From Chlorobiaceae bacterium (GTDB taxonomy: Bacteria > Bacteroidota > Chlorobiia > Chlorobiales > Chlorobiaceae): a stretch of DNA of 58,884 nt. The stretch covers positions 1 to 58,884 of the forward strand of contig JAAXXR010000006.1 in the NCBI GenBank assembly GCA_013334335.1, written 5' to 3'. The notes under the pieces are model-generated. The model saw only the letters and a list, made by a program, of their open reading frames with translations, made no database searches and was not told where the DNA came from. Positions 17,549-26,545 of this stretch are shown piece by piece (the first letter of the stretch is position 1; every line of letters begins with the position of its first letter). The position numbers and the translations under genes were made by a program.

Positions 17549-19447
17549 ATGTGCGGTATTGCCGGCTGGTTTAACGCTCCCCCAGACAGGGATCGCCTGA
17601 ATAACATGCTTCGAAGCATCAGGCATCGCGGACCTGAAGGAAGCGGAATCCATGAAAGCGAATTCGTAAATTTTGGCAATACACGGCTTGCATTCGTGGA
17701 TCTCGAACAGGGTCAGCAGCCACTTTGCAACGAAACCGGATCCCTTTGGCTCACGTGCAACGGCGAGATTTTCAACCACACCGAGCTCCGCGCCAGGCTG
17801 GCGGGCAAGCACACCTTCAGGACTGAATGCGATGTCGAAGTCATCCTGCACCTTTACGAAGAGTATGGGGTCGACGGCTTCCAGCATCTGAACGGCCAGT
17901 ATGCGTTCGCCCTCTGGGACAGTTCCCTGCAACGCTTCATTCTGTGCAGGGACCGACTCGGCATCTGCCCTTTTTTCTATACATTCAGCGGAAACACGCT
18001 CTACTTCGCCTCTGAAATCAAAGCGCTGCTCACGGTTCCGGATATTTCGAGGGAACCAGACCTGTCGGTTCTCCGTGACATCTGGACATTCTGGACGCCG
18101 CTTCCCGGCACCACACCGTTCAAGAACATCTTCGAGGTGCTGCCAGCCCACCATTATTCCATTACGCCCGGGAACACGCAATTCAGCAAGGCGTGCTACT
18201 GGCAGCTGGATTTCACGCAGAAGGCCTGGCGCGAAGAGGATGCCATGGAGGCATTCGAAGAGATATTCGACGATGCCGTGAGCATTCGCCTGAAGGCCGA
18301 CGTCCCGATCGCATCTTACCTCAGTGGCGGTGTGGACTCATCGTTGATCGGGGCTTTCGCCAATCGCCATGCCTCCGAACTTCATACGTTCTCGATCGCG
18401 TTCCAGCACCCCGACTACGATGAAAGCGCCCAGCAGTTGCAGGTAGCCCACCACCTCAACACAAAACACCATGTAACCAGATGCACGGCAGACGATCTTG
18501 CTTCGTCTTTGCGCAAAATGGTGTGGCATACCGAGGTACCTCAGCTCCGGGCTGGTCCGGTATCCATGCTGCCGTTGTCCGAAAATGTCAACAAACATGG
18601 CCTCAAAGCCGTACTGACGGGAGAGGGGGCTGACGAGTTTTTCATGGGTTACGACCTGTTCAAGGAAACAGCAGTCCGGAGGTTCATGGCAAAAGACCCT
18701 GACTCGAGCATGCGTCGAGCTCTCGTCCAGCGCCTCTACCCCTACCTTCCCGGCAGGGACAAGTTCAGAAGCCTCGAACTCGCCATGCAGGAGGGCCTCG
18801 ACCAGAGTGACCACCCGCTTTTCAGCCATCTGTTCAGATGGAACAACACCGCTCGGCTACTTGGCTATTTCCATCCCGATGTGCGCCAAACTTTCCTGCC
18901 GAGCCCCTACGAAAAACGGCTTGAAGGAATCCTGCCGGAAGGCTTCATAAGCTGGAGCTCACCGTCGAGGGCTCAAACTCTTGAGATCCTGACGTTCATG
19001 AGCCCATACCTGCTCTCGTCACAGGGTGACCGGGTCGCCATGGCGAACGCCATCGAAGGGCGGTTCCCCTTCCTCGACCACCGACTGGTGGAGTTCGCCA
19101 ACTCACTTCCGCAGCATCTCAAGCTCAGAAGCCTCAGACAGGACAAATACATCGTCCGCAAAACAGCGGAAAAAATGTTGCCGAAGGAGATCGCCTGCAG
19201 GACAAAATTCCCTTACCGGGCTCCGATCCATGACATTTTCAAAAGCGAGGCGTTCAGGGAAACCTTGGAGTTGCTCTCAGAAGAAAACCTGCGGAAAACA
19301 GGTATTTTCTCACCGGGTCCAGCCATGAAACTGCTCGCCAAAGCCCGGAATGAGGCGTCGAGCAGCGAAATGGAGCAGATGGCACTCATGGGTATCGTCA
19401 CGACCCAACTCTGGTATTATCTTTTTATTCAGAACAATTATCAATGA
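17549..19447 (+). CDS. asnB: Asparagine synthase (glutamine-hydrolysing)-type amidotransferase
   Basis: A class-II glutamine amidotransferase fused to an ATP-pyrophosphatase domain, 632 residues. The Cys2 nucleophile is in MCGIAGWF, the Gln-binding loop is at about 50-100, and the PP-loop SGGVDSS is near 258-264, followed by GEGADEFFMGYD. True AsnB makes asparagine; paralogues in O-antigen loci (WbpS-type) amidate uronic acids or other sugar carboxylates. Its neighbours, an NadE-like enzyme overlapping its stop by four bases, an ACP and an AMP ligase, argue for a polysaccharide-modification role here. The amidated substrate is unknown. Confidence 0.9.
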   Translation: MCGIAGWFNAPPDRDRLNNMLRSIRHRGPEGSGIHESEFVNFGNTRLAFVDLEQGQQPLCNETGSLWLTCNGEIFNHTELRARLAGKHTFRTECDVEVILHLYEEYGVDGFQHLNGQYAFALWDSSLQRFILCRDRLGICPFFYTFSGNTLYFASEIKALLTVPDISREPDLSVLRDIWTFWTPLPGTTPFKNIFEVLPAHHYSITPGNTQFSKACYWQLDFTQKAWREEDAMEAFEEIFDDAVSIRLKADVPIASYLSGGVDSSLIGAFANRHASELHTFSIAFQHPDYDESAQQLQVAHHLNTKHHVTRCTADDLASSLRKMVWHTEVPQLRAGPVSMLPLSENVNKHGLKAVLTGEGADEFFMGYDLFKETAVRRFMAKDPDSSMRRALVQRLYPYLPGRDKFRSLELAMQEGLDQSDHPLFSHLFRWNNTARLLGYFHPDVRQTFLPSPYEKRLEGILPEGFISWSSPSRAQTLEILTFMSPYLLSSQGDRVAMANAIEGRFPFLDHRLVEFANSLPQHLKLRSLRQDKYIVRKTAEKMLPKEIACRTKFPYRAPIHDIFKSEAFRETLELLSEENLRKTGIFSPGPAMKLLAKARNEASSSEMEQMALMGIVTTQLWYYLFIQNNYQ

Positions 19448-20412
19448 CAACGAACATGACAATGAACACTGGTTTTAATCCCGTTGCTGAAGCAGGACGA
19501 CTGGTCGAGTGGGTCAGAACGACCTGTATCTCTACCCTTAAACGTGAAGGTGGCGTCATCGGGGTCAGCGGTGGAATCGACTCCGCAACCGTGTTGCAGC
19601 TCGCCGTAAACGCCCTCGGCCCCGACAAGGTTATCGTGCTGATGCTTCCCGACAGGGATTCAAGCCCGGACAGCGCCGTGCTCGCCGAAGAGATGGCCCG
19701 CAAGCTCGGCGTGAAAGCATTCGTCCGGGACATCACCCCGGCGCTCGAAGGTTTCGGCTGCTACGAGAGCCGTGACCTCGCCGTCAAGTCGGCCGTTCCG
19801 GAGTTCGATCCTGCGACGGACAAGTTCAAGATCGTCCTGCCGCAGAACCTCCTTGGCGAGGCCTCGCTGAACATCTTCAGCGCCGTCGTGATCAAGCCGG
19901 ACGGAAGGCAGATCCGCCGCAGGCTGAGCCCGACACAGGTCAACGAGATCGTTGCTGCATCAAACCTGAAACAGCGTGCGAGAATGATGACCCTCTACCA
20001 CGAGGCTGAACGCCGGAACTATGCCGTCATTGGAACAGGCAACAAAAACGAGCATGATCTTGGATTCTTCGTCAAATATGGTGATGGCGGAGTCGACATG
20101 CAACCGATCAGACACCTGTTCAAGACCCAGGTCTATGCAATCGCCAGAGAGATCGGCGTCCCCGAAGAGATCATCAAACGACCGCCGACAACTGACACCT
20201 ACCCGGCTGACACCACCCAGGAAGAGTTCTTCTACCGGTTGCCGTTTGAACTTCTTGACGGCATCTGGGAAGCCTTTGAAAAGGAGGTGCCCGCAGAGAA
20301 GATCGCCTCCACGTTCAATTTGCAGGTTGGGCAGGTCAATAATGTCATTGCCGACCTCAAGGACAAACAGCGCACGACGGAGTACCTCCGGCTTGCCCCA
20401 CTCGTACCCTGA
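19444..20412 (+). CDS. NAD synthetase-like ATP-dependent amidating ligase
   Basis: Related to NadE, which adenylates and amidates nicotinate adenine dinucleotide. Seen: PP-loop VSGGIDSATV (about 40-49), RARMMTLYHEAE, GTGNKNEHDLGFFVKYGDGG and PIRHLFKTQVYAIA. At 322 residues it is longer than usual bacterial NadE, with extra sequence around 100-170. The normally conserved TADLWxGQTDExE block reads TTDTYPADTTQEEFF, so substrate recognition may have changed. The ATG overlaps the asnB stop (ATGA). A real NAD synthetase is possible, but the context suggests a dedicated ligase of the polysaccharide pathway. Confidence 0.8.
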   Translation: MTTNMTMNTGFNPVAEAGRLVEWVRTTCISTLKREGGVIGVSGGIDSATVLQLAVNALGPDKVIVLMLPDRDSSPDSAVLAEEMARKLGVKAFVRDITPALEGFGCYESRDLAVKSAVPEFDPATDKFKIVLPQNLLGEASLNIFSAVVIKPDGRQIRRRLSPTQVNEIVAASNLKQRARMMTLYHEAERRNYAVIGTGNKNEHDLGFFVKYGDGGVDMQPIRHLFKTQVYAIAREIGVPEEIIKRPPTTDTYPADTTQEEFFYRLPFELLDGIWEAFEKEVPAEKIASTFNLQVGQVNNVIADLKDKQRTTEYLRLAPLVP

Positions 20413-20443
20413 AAATCTTAGACAACAAAATGGAGCCTCTATC

Positions 20444-20701
20444 ATGACCATACCGACTACCGATACCATACGAGAACATATTGTCGGCTACCTCGCCGAA
20501 TCGTTCCCCTTGTTCATGTCTGACACTGCCGACGATACCCCTCTTGCTGATCAGGGCGTCGATTCCCTCGGCATGACCAACATCGTCGTGTATCTTGAGC
20601 AACAGTTCCAGATCGCCATTGACGACGCAGAGATCACCCGGAAAAATCTTGGTTCAGTACAGGGGATCGTCAATTTCGTCAACAACAAACTCAGCGTCTG
20701 A
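20444..20701 (+). CDS. Acyl carrier protein
   Basis: An 85-residue carrier protein with the phosphopantetheine site GVDSLGM (Ser41) and the usual four-helix pattern. It begins 31 bp after the NadE-like gene with an ATG; a GGAG lies upstream. Location between an amidating ligase and an acyl-AMP ligase indicates a dedicated carrier for an activated acyl or aminoacyl group, not the fatty-acid synthesis AcpP. Confidence 0.9.
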   Translation: MTIPTTDTIREHIVGYLAESFPLFMSDTADDTPLADQGVDSLGMTNIVVYLEQQFQIAIDDAEITRKNLGSVQGIVNFVNNKLSV

Positions 20702-20767
20702 ACCAGACAGACCCACCCGGTTCAGCCACTGAACCGGGTGATCCGCTCATGAACAGCAACCAGAACG

Positions 20768-22255
20768 ATGAATCTGTTCGATTTCCTCTCAGCATCTGCA
20801 GACCGGAACAGGATTGCCATCATCCAGGACGGCAAGGAGTTCACCTATGACGATGTCCTTCGACTGGCTGACAACATTGCCGGGCAACTGATCGCCAGCG
20901 GCGCCGCATTTCAGAAACCGGTTGGCATACTTGCCGAAAACTCGCCCTTCTGGGTATCCAGTTACCTCGCCATCATCAAGATAGGAGCTGTCGCCGCGCC
21001 ACTGCCGTCACGACTCACGTCCGGAGAGCTCTGGCACTACATCCGGACACTCAACCTGTCGACGCTTTGCGTTGACGACCGATTGTTGCCCAGATACCGT
21101 GATCTCGTGAATGAAATAGAACATCTCGTCCTGAAAAGCAAAACCGCTCCAGCTGCGGGAAGCGGTGAGAACGATCTTGCCGGAAGTGAAGCGGTTGATG
21201 AAATGCACGACCTCGCAGCCCTGATGTTCACTTCCGGTTCGACCGGATCGCCAAACGCCGTTAAGGTGACACACCGGAACATCATGGCCAACACGAACGC
21301 CATCATCTCCTATGTGGGCCTGTCAGCGGATGACCGAATGATGGTGATCCTGCCCTTTCATTACTGTTTCGGGACCTCCCTGCTGCACACGCATCTCCGG
21401 ATGGGCGCCTCCCTCGTCCTGAACAACTATTTCCAGTACGTCGAAGATGTGCTTGAGGAGATGGAGGCATGTGCATGCACCGGGTTTGCCGGTGTACCAA
21501 GCACCTACCAGAGCCTGCTGAACAACAGAAGTTTCAGGAGCCGCCACTTCCCCTCCCTTCGCCACATGCAGCAGGCAGGCGGACGGCTCGCCGACCGTTA
21601 CATCCGGGAACTTCGAGCCATTCTTCCCCCACAGGTTAACCTGCTGGTCGGCTATGGGCAGACCGAAGCTACGGCAAGACTATCCTGCCTTCCCCCCGGG
21701 ATGCTCGACCTGAAGAGCGGATCCATTGGGAAGGGCATTTCCGGAGTCACCCTGAAGATCTTGGACGAAAACGGTCATCTGGCACCACAAGGTCAAGTCG
21801 GCGAAATAGTCGCAGAAGGCGACAACGTCACTTCTGGGTACCTGCTGCCTGATCCGGCAAAAGATCCGTTCAGGGAGGGAAAGCTCTTCACGGGTGACCT
21901 TGCCTACGCGGACGAAGACGGCTACCTCTATATTGTCGGAAGGGCGAAAGATTTCATCAAACCCAACGGCTATAAGGTCATGACCGCAAGCATCGAACAG
22001 GTGTTGCTCGAACTGCCGGAGATTGCGGAAGCAGCCGTCATCGGTGTGCCACACGACCAGCTTGGTGAAGCCGCAAAGGCATGGGTCGTCCTGCAAGAAG
22101 GTGCTGAGCTGCCCGCATCACTGATCCTTGAGCAGTGTCGGGCCAAGCTCCCGGCATATGCCGTACCTTGCAGTATTGAATACAGCAAGGCTCTGCCGAA
22201 GAACATGGCGGGCAAAATCATGAAGCAAGCCCTGAAACAACAGGAAGAGAGCTGA
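20768..22255 (+). CDS. Acyl-AMP ligase (class I adenylate-forming enzyme)
   Basis: A 495-residue ANL-superfamily enzyme that activates a carboxylic acid as acyl-AMP and probably loads it on the adjacent ACP. Motifs: LMFTSGSTGSPNAVKVTH (P-loop, about 150-168), GYGQTEATAR, GDLAYADEDGYLYIVGRAKDFIK (hinge region) and the C-terminal catalytic Lys in LPKNMAGKIMK. The closest overall type is long-chain acyl/aryl-CoA ligase or O-succinylbenzoate-like enzymes. The acyl substrate cannot be read from sequence. It starts 66 bp after the ACP stop. Confidence 0.9.
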   Translation: MNLFDFLSASADRNRIAIIQDGKEFTYDDVLRLADNIAGQLIASGAAFQKPVGILAENSPFWVSSYLAIIKIGAVAAPLPSRLTSGELWHYIRTLNLSTLCVDDRLLPRYRDLVNEIEHLVLKSKTAPAAGSGENDLAGSEAVDEMHDLAALMFTSGSTGSPNAVKVTHRNIMANTNAIISYVGLSADDRMMVILPFHYCFGTSLLHTHLRMGASLVLNNYFQYVEDVLEEMEACACTGFAGVPSTYQSLLNNRSFRSRHFPSLRHMQQAGGRLADRYIRELRAILPPQVNLLVGYGQTEATARLSCLPPGMLDLKSGSIGKGISGVTLKILDENGHLAPQGQVGEIVAEGDNVTSGYLLPDPAKDPFREGKLFTGDLAYADEDGYLYIVGRAKDFIKPNGYKVMTASIEQVLLELPEIAEAAVIGVPHDQLGEAAKAWVVLQEGAELPASLILEQCRAKLPAYAVPCSIEYSKALPKNMAGKIMKQALKQQEES

Positions 22256-22276
22256 ACTGACGGAAATCCTGAGCTT

Positions 22277-23140
22277 ATGCATATCATGGTTACCGGCAGT
22301 GGCGGTCAGCTCGGGTCTGAATTCCGGGCCATCGCTGACAGATATCCTTGCTCTCAACTCTTTTTTTTCGATCACGGAGAGCTTGATATCGCCTCAGAAA
22401 GCGCTGTGGAAGCGGCGATGCGAAGGTGTTGCGCAGACGTGGTGGTCAACTGCGCGGCGTTTACCTCGGTAGACAGGGCAGAAACCGATCCAGACGCCGC
22501 ATTCCGGGCCAACCGGGATGGCGCGGGAGTCCTGGCGAGGAGCGCCAGGCGCCATGACGCCCTTCTCGTCCATTTTTCCACCTATTATGTGTTTGACGGC
22601 CGCTCACCGAAACCTTACCGGGAAGACGATCCCGCGTCTCCAGACAGCGTCTACGGAAAATCCAAGCTGCAGGGTGAAGCGCTGGTCCGCCAGGTCAACC
22701 CATCCCACCTGATCATCAGGACAGGATGGCTGTATTCGAGGTTCGGGGAGAATTTCGTCAAAACCATGCTCCGGCTCGGTCGTGAACGCGACCAGCTCGA
22801 TGTGGTCTCTGACCGGATCGGTTCCCCGACCCATGCAGAAGGCCTGGCCTCCGCCGTAATGCGAATCATCGAACAGTCGGGATCACTGGCGGGTCTGGCG
22901 GCAACCTGCCACTATTGCGACGAAGGGGTTGCATCATGGTTTGACCTCGCCGTAGCCGTCATGGCCAAAGCAAATCTGCCCTGCAACGTGCGTCCAGTCG
23001 AAAGCTCGGCGTTTCCGGTTCATGGACCAAGGCCATGGTACAGCGTCATGGGTAAGCAGATACTCAAAAGCCAATGGGGCATCGAAACGCCCCATTGGCA
23101 ATCAGCTCTCGGCGCCATGCTTGACCGGCGCATCGATTGA
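22277..23140 (+). CDS. rmlD: dTDP-4-dehydrorhamnose reductase family protein (RmlD-like)
   Basis: An extended SDR of 287 residues. It has the Rossmann motif TGSGGQLGSEF, STYYVFDG, the catalytic YGKSK (Tyr/Lys) and the typical RmlD ending. RmlD reduces dTDP-4-keto-L-rhamnose to dTDP-L-rhamnose. STYYVFDG differs from the common STDYVFDG at the Asp position. No rmlA, rmlB or rmlC is in the window, so either those lie elsewhere or this enzyme reduces another 4-keto sugar. It is the last plus-strand gene, convergent with the DegT gene 52 bp away, and has an 11-bp-arm hairpin inside its 3' end. Confidence 0.85.
   Translation: MHIMVTGSGGQLGSEFRAIADRYPCSQLFFFDHGELDIASESAVEAAMRRCCADVVVNCAAFTSVDRAETDPDAAFRANRDGAGVLARSARRHDALLVHFSTYYVFDGRSPKPYREDDPASPDSVYGKSKLQGEALVRQVNPSHLIIRTGWLYSRFGENFVKTMLRLGRERDQLDVVSDRIGSPTHAEGLASAVMRIIEQSGSLAGLAATCHYCDEGVASWFDLAVAVMAKANLPCNVRPVESSAFPVHGPRPWYSVMGKQILKSQWGIETPHWQSALGAMLDRRID
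23070..23099. repeat. Hairpin inside the 3' end of the RmlD-like gene
   Basis: Perfect 11-bp arms GCCAATGGGGC / GCCCCATTGGC with an 8-nt loop lie about 40 bp before the stop codon at a convergent gene junction. It could help transcription end in both directions, but there is no T-tract. Confidence 0.5.
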
Positions 23141-23192
23141 CCGGAGGGAGGTTCTTCTGCCGACTCCCCACCCCGGCAAACCTCCAGGCTCT

Positions 23193-24326
23193 CTATTCCC
23201 CGTGCAGTAGCCCGTTCACCGTCAGCGCGATAAAGGAGACATCTTCACTGGTCATCCTCGAATACATCGGAAGCGTGATCAGGCGATCAGCCACGCTTTC
23301 GGTAACCGGTAACGGCACTGAATAGCCGGTGAAAATGGAGAACCGGTGAACTGGCGGATAGTGCATGCTGGTCTGTATGCCCGCCTTGTGCAGGTTGTCC
23401 CGTATTTCATCGCGCCGGTGACCATGGGCCTCGTCGAGAACCACGGCAAAAATGTAGTTCGAAACGAACCCTTCGTGCGCCCTGAATGGAACGATCACTC
23501 CGGGGACCTCAGCAAAAGCATCTTCATACCAACGCCTGACCTGGGATCGTCGCCTCAGGTCCAGCTCGAGCTTGTCGAGCTGGACGATGCCGATGGATGC
23601 ACGGATATCGTCCATACGATAGTTGTACCCTGATTCAACAACGTCGTATCCGGTGCTGTGGCCTTTGGAACGCTCGTAGGAGAGCGTCGTCATGCCATGG
23701 GAGCGCAACAGTTTTGCATGATCATATAACCGGTCGTCACCGGTCACCAGCATGCCCCCTTCTCCGGTGCTGATATTCTTGTTGGAGAAAAAGCTGAAAC
23801 ACCCTACATCCCCTATGGTCCCGAGCTTTTGCCCGAGGTATTCCGACAACGGGCCATGACAGGCATCCTCGACCACCTTGAGCCCATGTTCATGCGCAAT
23901 CTTCATGATTTCATCCATAGCACAGGGAAAGCCGGCATAATGCATGACGATGATGGCCCTGGTGCGGCTGGTGATCTTGCGCCGGATATCGACCGGGTCA
24001 ATCGTCAGGTCCGACTCGCCGACAATATCCGCGAATACCGGCACGGCATCAACATAGCGGATGGCGTTGACCGTGGCGACAAAAGTCAGGGAGGGACAGA
24101 TCACCTCATCGCCGGGGCCGATGCCGAGAATTTTCATGGCCAGGTGCAGGGCAACCGTGCAATTGGACACTGCCAGGGCATGGCCGGCTCCGAGCATTGC
24201 CGAAAATTTTTCTTCGAACGCCGTGTTCTTCGGACCAGTGGAGATCCATTTGCTGCGAAGGGTTTCCAGGACCGCCTGCTCCTCCTCGACACCGAAATTC
24301 AGATCGAATAATGGAATCTTGAACAT
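23193..24326 (-). CDS. DegT/DnrJ/EryC1 family sugar aminotransferase
   Basis: A PLP-dependent aminotransferase of nucleotide keto-sugars, 377 residues. KWISTGP near the start, VVEDACHG and FSFFSNKNISTGEGGMLVT (the Lys binds PLP) are typical, as is the late Arg/His-containing region with MHYPPVHRFSIF. It is the last gene of the long minus-strand run and directly follows the SDR (11 bp). With the SDR, the LhgO-like enzyme and the nucleotidyltransferase it forms a small sugar cassette; the amino sugar made is not deducible. Confidence 0.93.
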   Translation of the reverse strand: MFKIPLFDLNFGVEEEQAVLETLRSKWISTGPKNTAFEEKFSAMLGAGHALAVSNCTVALHLAMKILGIGPGDEVICPSLTFVATVNAIRYVDAVPVFADIVGESDLTIDPVDIRRKITSRTRAIIVMHYAGFPCAMDEIMKIAHEHGLKVVEDACHGPLSEYLGQKLGTIGDVGCFSFFSNKNISTGEGGMLVTGDDRLYDHAKLLRSHGMTTLSYERSKGHSTGYDVVESGYNYRMDDIRASIGIVQLDKLELDLRRRSQVRRWYEDAFAEVPGVIVPFRAHEGFVSNYIFAVVLDEAHGHRRDEIRDNLHKAGIQTSMHYPPVHRFSIFTGYSVPLPVTESVADRLITLPMYSRMTSEDVSFIALTVNGLLHGE

Positions 24327-24337
24327 GATTGATGAAT

Positions 24338-25315
24338 TCAGCTGTTTCTGTACTCGTTGGTGTCCGGGTTCGAGATGAAACCGTCCTGCACCACCTGGAT
24401 GATCTGCCTGATACCATCGGGAACCGTCTTGGTGATCCTGAAACCCAGACGCTCCCTGATCTTTTCGAACGTCACCCGGTAATCCCTCGGATCTTCATTT
24501 TTAGAGACGTAACGAATCGTGCTCTCGGGCAACTGTTTGAGAATTTCATCGACGATCATCTGCTTCTGGTAGTTTTCGGAGGTGTCGCCGACGTTGAAGA
24601 CGTCGAATGCAACCTTCTCTTCTTCGGCCTCAAGCACGGCAAGTACCGAACGGCAGAGATCGACAACATGGCAATAGGGACGCCAGAACTGCTCGCCGAA
24701 CACAACGAGCTCACGGCCGAGAGCGAGCTCTTTGGTGAACTCGTTGACCGTCAGGTCGAACCGGGGCCTCGGAGAGAGTCCATACACCGTCGAGAAACGT
24801 AACGATGTCGGCTTGCAAGGATTGGTCTTGGGCTGCGAAAGCAGATACTGTTCCACAGCCACCTTCGTTTCGGCATACAGGGAGACCGGCGCCAGCGCCG
24901 ACTGTTCATTGACGAAAGAATCGGGATCCTCCATCTTTCCATAGTTGCTGCAGGTCGATGCAAACACAAACCGCTTCAACCCGAGCTCGTTGGCAACAGC
25001 ATACATCCTCTTGCTTCCCTCAAGATTGACCTCACGGGCCAGTTCAGGCTGTTTGGCGCAGGCCGGATCGCCGACGATGGCCGCCAGGTGAACGACATGA
25101 TCCATCCCCTGCAACGCCCGGCGGATATCCTCCTCGTTGCGGACATCACCTTTGACAAACTCGAAATCATCGTTATTCAGCAAATCGATAATGGGCACTC
25201 CCCCGAACGACAGGTTGTCCATCACCCTGACCCGGTATCCATTTTCAAGCATCAGCCTTACCAGTACGGAGCCGATATATCCGGCGCCACCGCTTACCAG
25301 CACATGTTCCTTCAT
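24338..25315 (-). CDS. NAD-dependent epimerase/dehydratase (SDR)
   Basis: A nucleotide-sugar SDR of about 325 residues with SGGAGYIGSVLV (NAD-binding), ASTCSNYGKM and the catalytic YAETK. The ATG at 25315 is chosen: it begins with MKEHVLVSGGAG, as the family does, and leaves a 16-bp gap to the gene upstream, whereas the frame extended to 25426 would overlap that gene and add a non-homologous leader. It may be an epimerase, dehydratase or 4-keto reductase; the exact reaction cannot be fixed. Confidence 0.9.
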   Translation of the reverse strand: MKEHVLVSGGAGYIGSVLVRLMLENGYRVRVMDNLSFGGVPIIDLLNNDDFEFVKGDVRNEEDIRRALQGMDHVVHLAAIVGDPACAKQPELAREVNLEGSKRMYAVANELGLKRFVFASTCSNYGKMEDPDSFVNEQSALAPVSLYAETKVAVEQYLLSQPKTNPCKPTSLRFSTVYGLSPRPRFDLTVNEFTKELALGRELVVFGEQFWRPYCHVVDLCRSVLAVLEAEEEKVAFDVFNVGDTSENYQKQMIVDEILKQLPESTIRYVSKNEDPRDYRVTFEKIRERLGFRITKTVPDGIRQIIQVVQDGFISNPDTNEYRNS

Positions 25316-25331
25316 GAGATTCGATTTTATG

Positions 25332-26531
25332 TTATTCGATATAATGGTCGACAATATGGGCAGCAATGGCCAGCGATGCCGTTGCTCCCGGAGAAGGTGC
25401 ATTGAGGACATGGATCTGACTTCCATGCCTCAAAATCCTGAAATCCATGACCAGGCTTCCATCCGCAGCGACTGCCTGCGCTCTGACTCCCGCCGTGCCG
25501 GGCACGAGCTGATCGAGAGAGATCTCGGGAATCATTTTCCTGGCCTTACCGAGAAATGCCTGGTCAGAAAGGGAGCTGGCGAACTCGCCAGCCGTAAAAC
25601 GCAGGTTTTTTGACACGAACCGGAGGAATCCGGGATAGGCAAGCGCATCAATGGTATCCGGCAGCGAAATGTCGCTTTTGCGGTACCCTTCCCGCTTGAG
25701 CGCCAGAACGGCGTTGGGCCCGATTTCACGGCCACCATGCACGAGACGCGTGAAATGCACCCCAAGGAAGGGATACTGGGGGTCGGGAACCGGATAGACC
25801 AGATGGTTGACCATTTTTTCAGCTTCGGGACGAAGCATGCGATACTCACCGCGAAACGGAACAATTCTCAACGGAGGTCTCAAACCGGTACACTGTCGAT
25901 AGAGCCTGTCTGCGTGAAGACCTGCACAACAAACCATGAGATCAACAGGATACTCCCCAAGTAAGGTGGCAACAACTGCCCCCTCGGCACCGTGAGCGGA
26001 TTTCTGCCCGGTCACGCGGCTGCCATAGAAGATCGAACCGCCCCGGTTCATGATGAGCGTTGCAAGCGTATTCATGACCGCCTGATAATCGACAATACCC
26101 TCTTCCGGAACAAGCAGTGATGCCGCAGCACGAACGAAGGGCTCCCTGCGCCTCAGCGCAGCCTGATCGAGAAACGCGAGCCCCTGGAGACCGTTGGCGG
26201 CTCCCCGCCCGGCAAGGTCGTCGAGAAAACGCCGTTCACGCTCATCAGAAGCCACGACCACTTTGCCGCATACCTCGTGGGGAATGTCATGCTGACGACA
26301 GAATCCGATCATGGAACGAATGCCGTCAACGGCAAGACGAGCCTTCAGTGAGCCTGGCTGATAATAGAGTCCACAGTGCAGCACTCCGCTGTTGTGACTG
26401 CTCTGATGACGTCCCGGGCCGGGCTCTTTCTCGAAAACCATGACCTGCGCTCGAGGAAAGCGCTCCTGAAGCTTCCACGCCACCGCAAGCCCCAGTATTC
26501 CCGATCCGACGACTCCTATTCGCTGTTTCAA
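25332..26531 (-). CDS. LhgO-type FAD-dependent oxidoreductase
   Basis: A DAO-family flavoprotein of 399 residues that resembles L-2-hydroxyglutarate oxidase: N-terminal GVVGSGILGLAVAWKL (FAD site), SSHNSGVLHCGLYYQPGSLKA, and late GVRAQAV and ILNAPSPGATASLAIA-type C-terminus. The start appears to be TTG (26529-26531), since the family's N-terminus begins there and no ATG is available. It sits between a sugar nucleotidyltransferase (14 bp) and an SDR (16 bp), so it probably oxidises a hydroxy acid or sugar-derived substrate of this pathway rather than serving general metabolism. Confidence 0.88.
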   Translation of the reverse strand: MKQRIGVVGSGILGLAVAWKLQERFPRAQVMVFEKEPGPGRHQSSHNSGVLHCGLYYQPGSLKARLAVDGIRSMIGFCRQHDIPHEVCGKVVVASDERERRFLDDLAGRGAANGLQGLAFLDQAALRRREPFVRAAASLLVPEEGIVDYQAVMNTLATLIMNRGGSIFYGSRVTGQKSAHGAEGAVVATLLGEYPVDLMVCCAGLHADRLYRQCTGLRPPLRIVPFRGEYRMLRPEAEKMVNHLVYPVPDPQYPFLGVHFTRLVHGGREIGPNAVLALKREGYRKSDISLPDTIDALAYPGFLRFVSKNLRFTAGEFASSLSDQAFLGKARKMIPEISLDQLVPGTAGVRAQAVAADGSLVMDFRILRHGSQIHVLNAPSPGATASLAIAAHIVDHYIE

Positions 26532-26545
26532 CCAATCGCCCCGTT

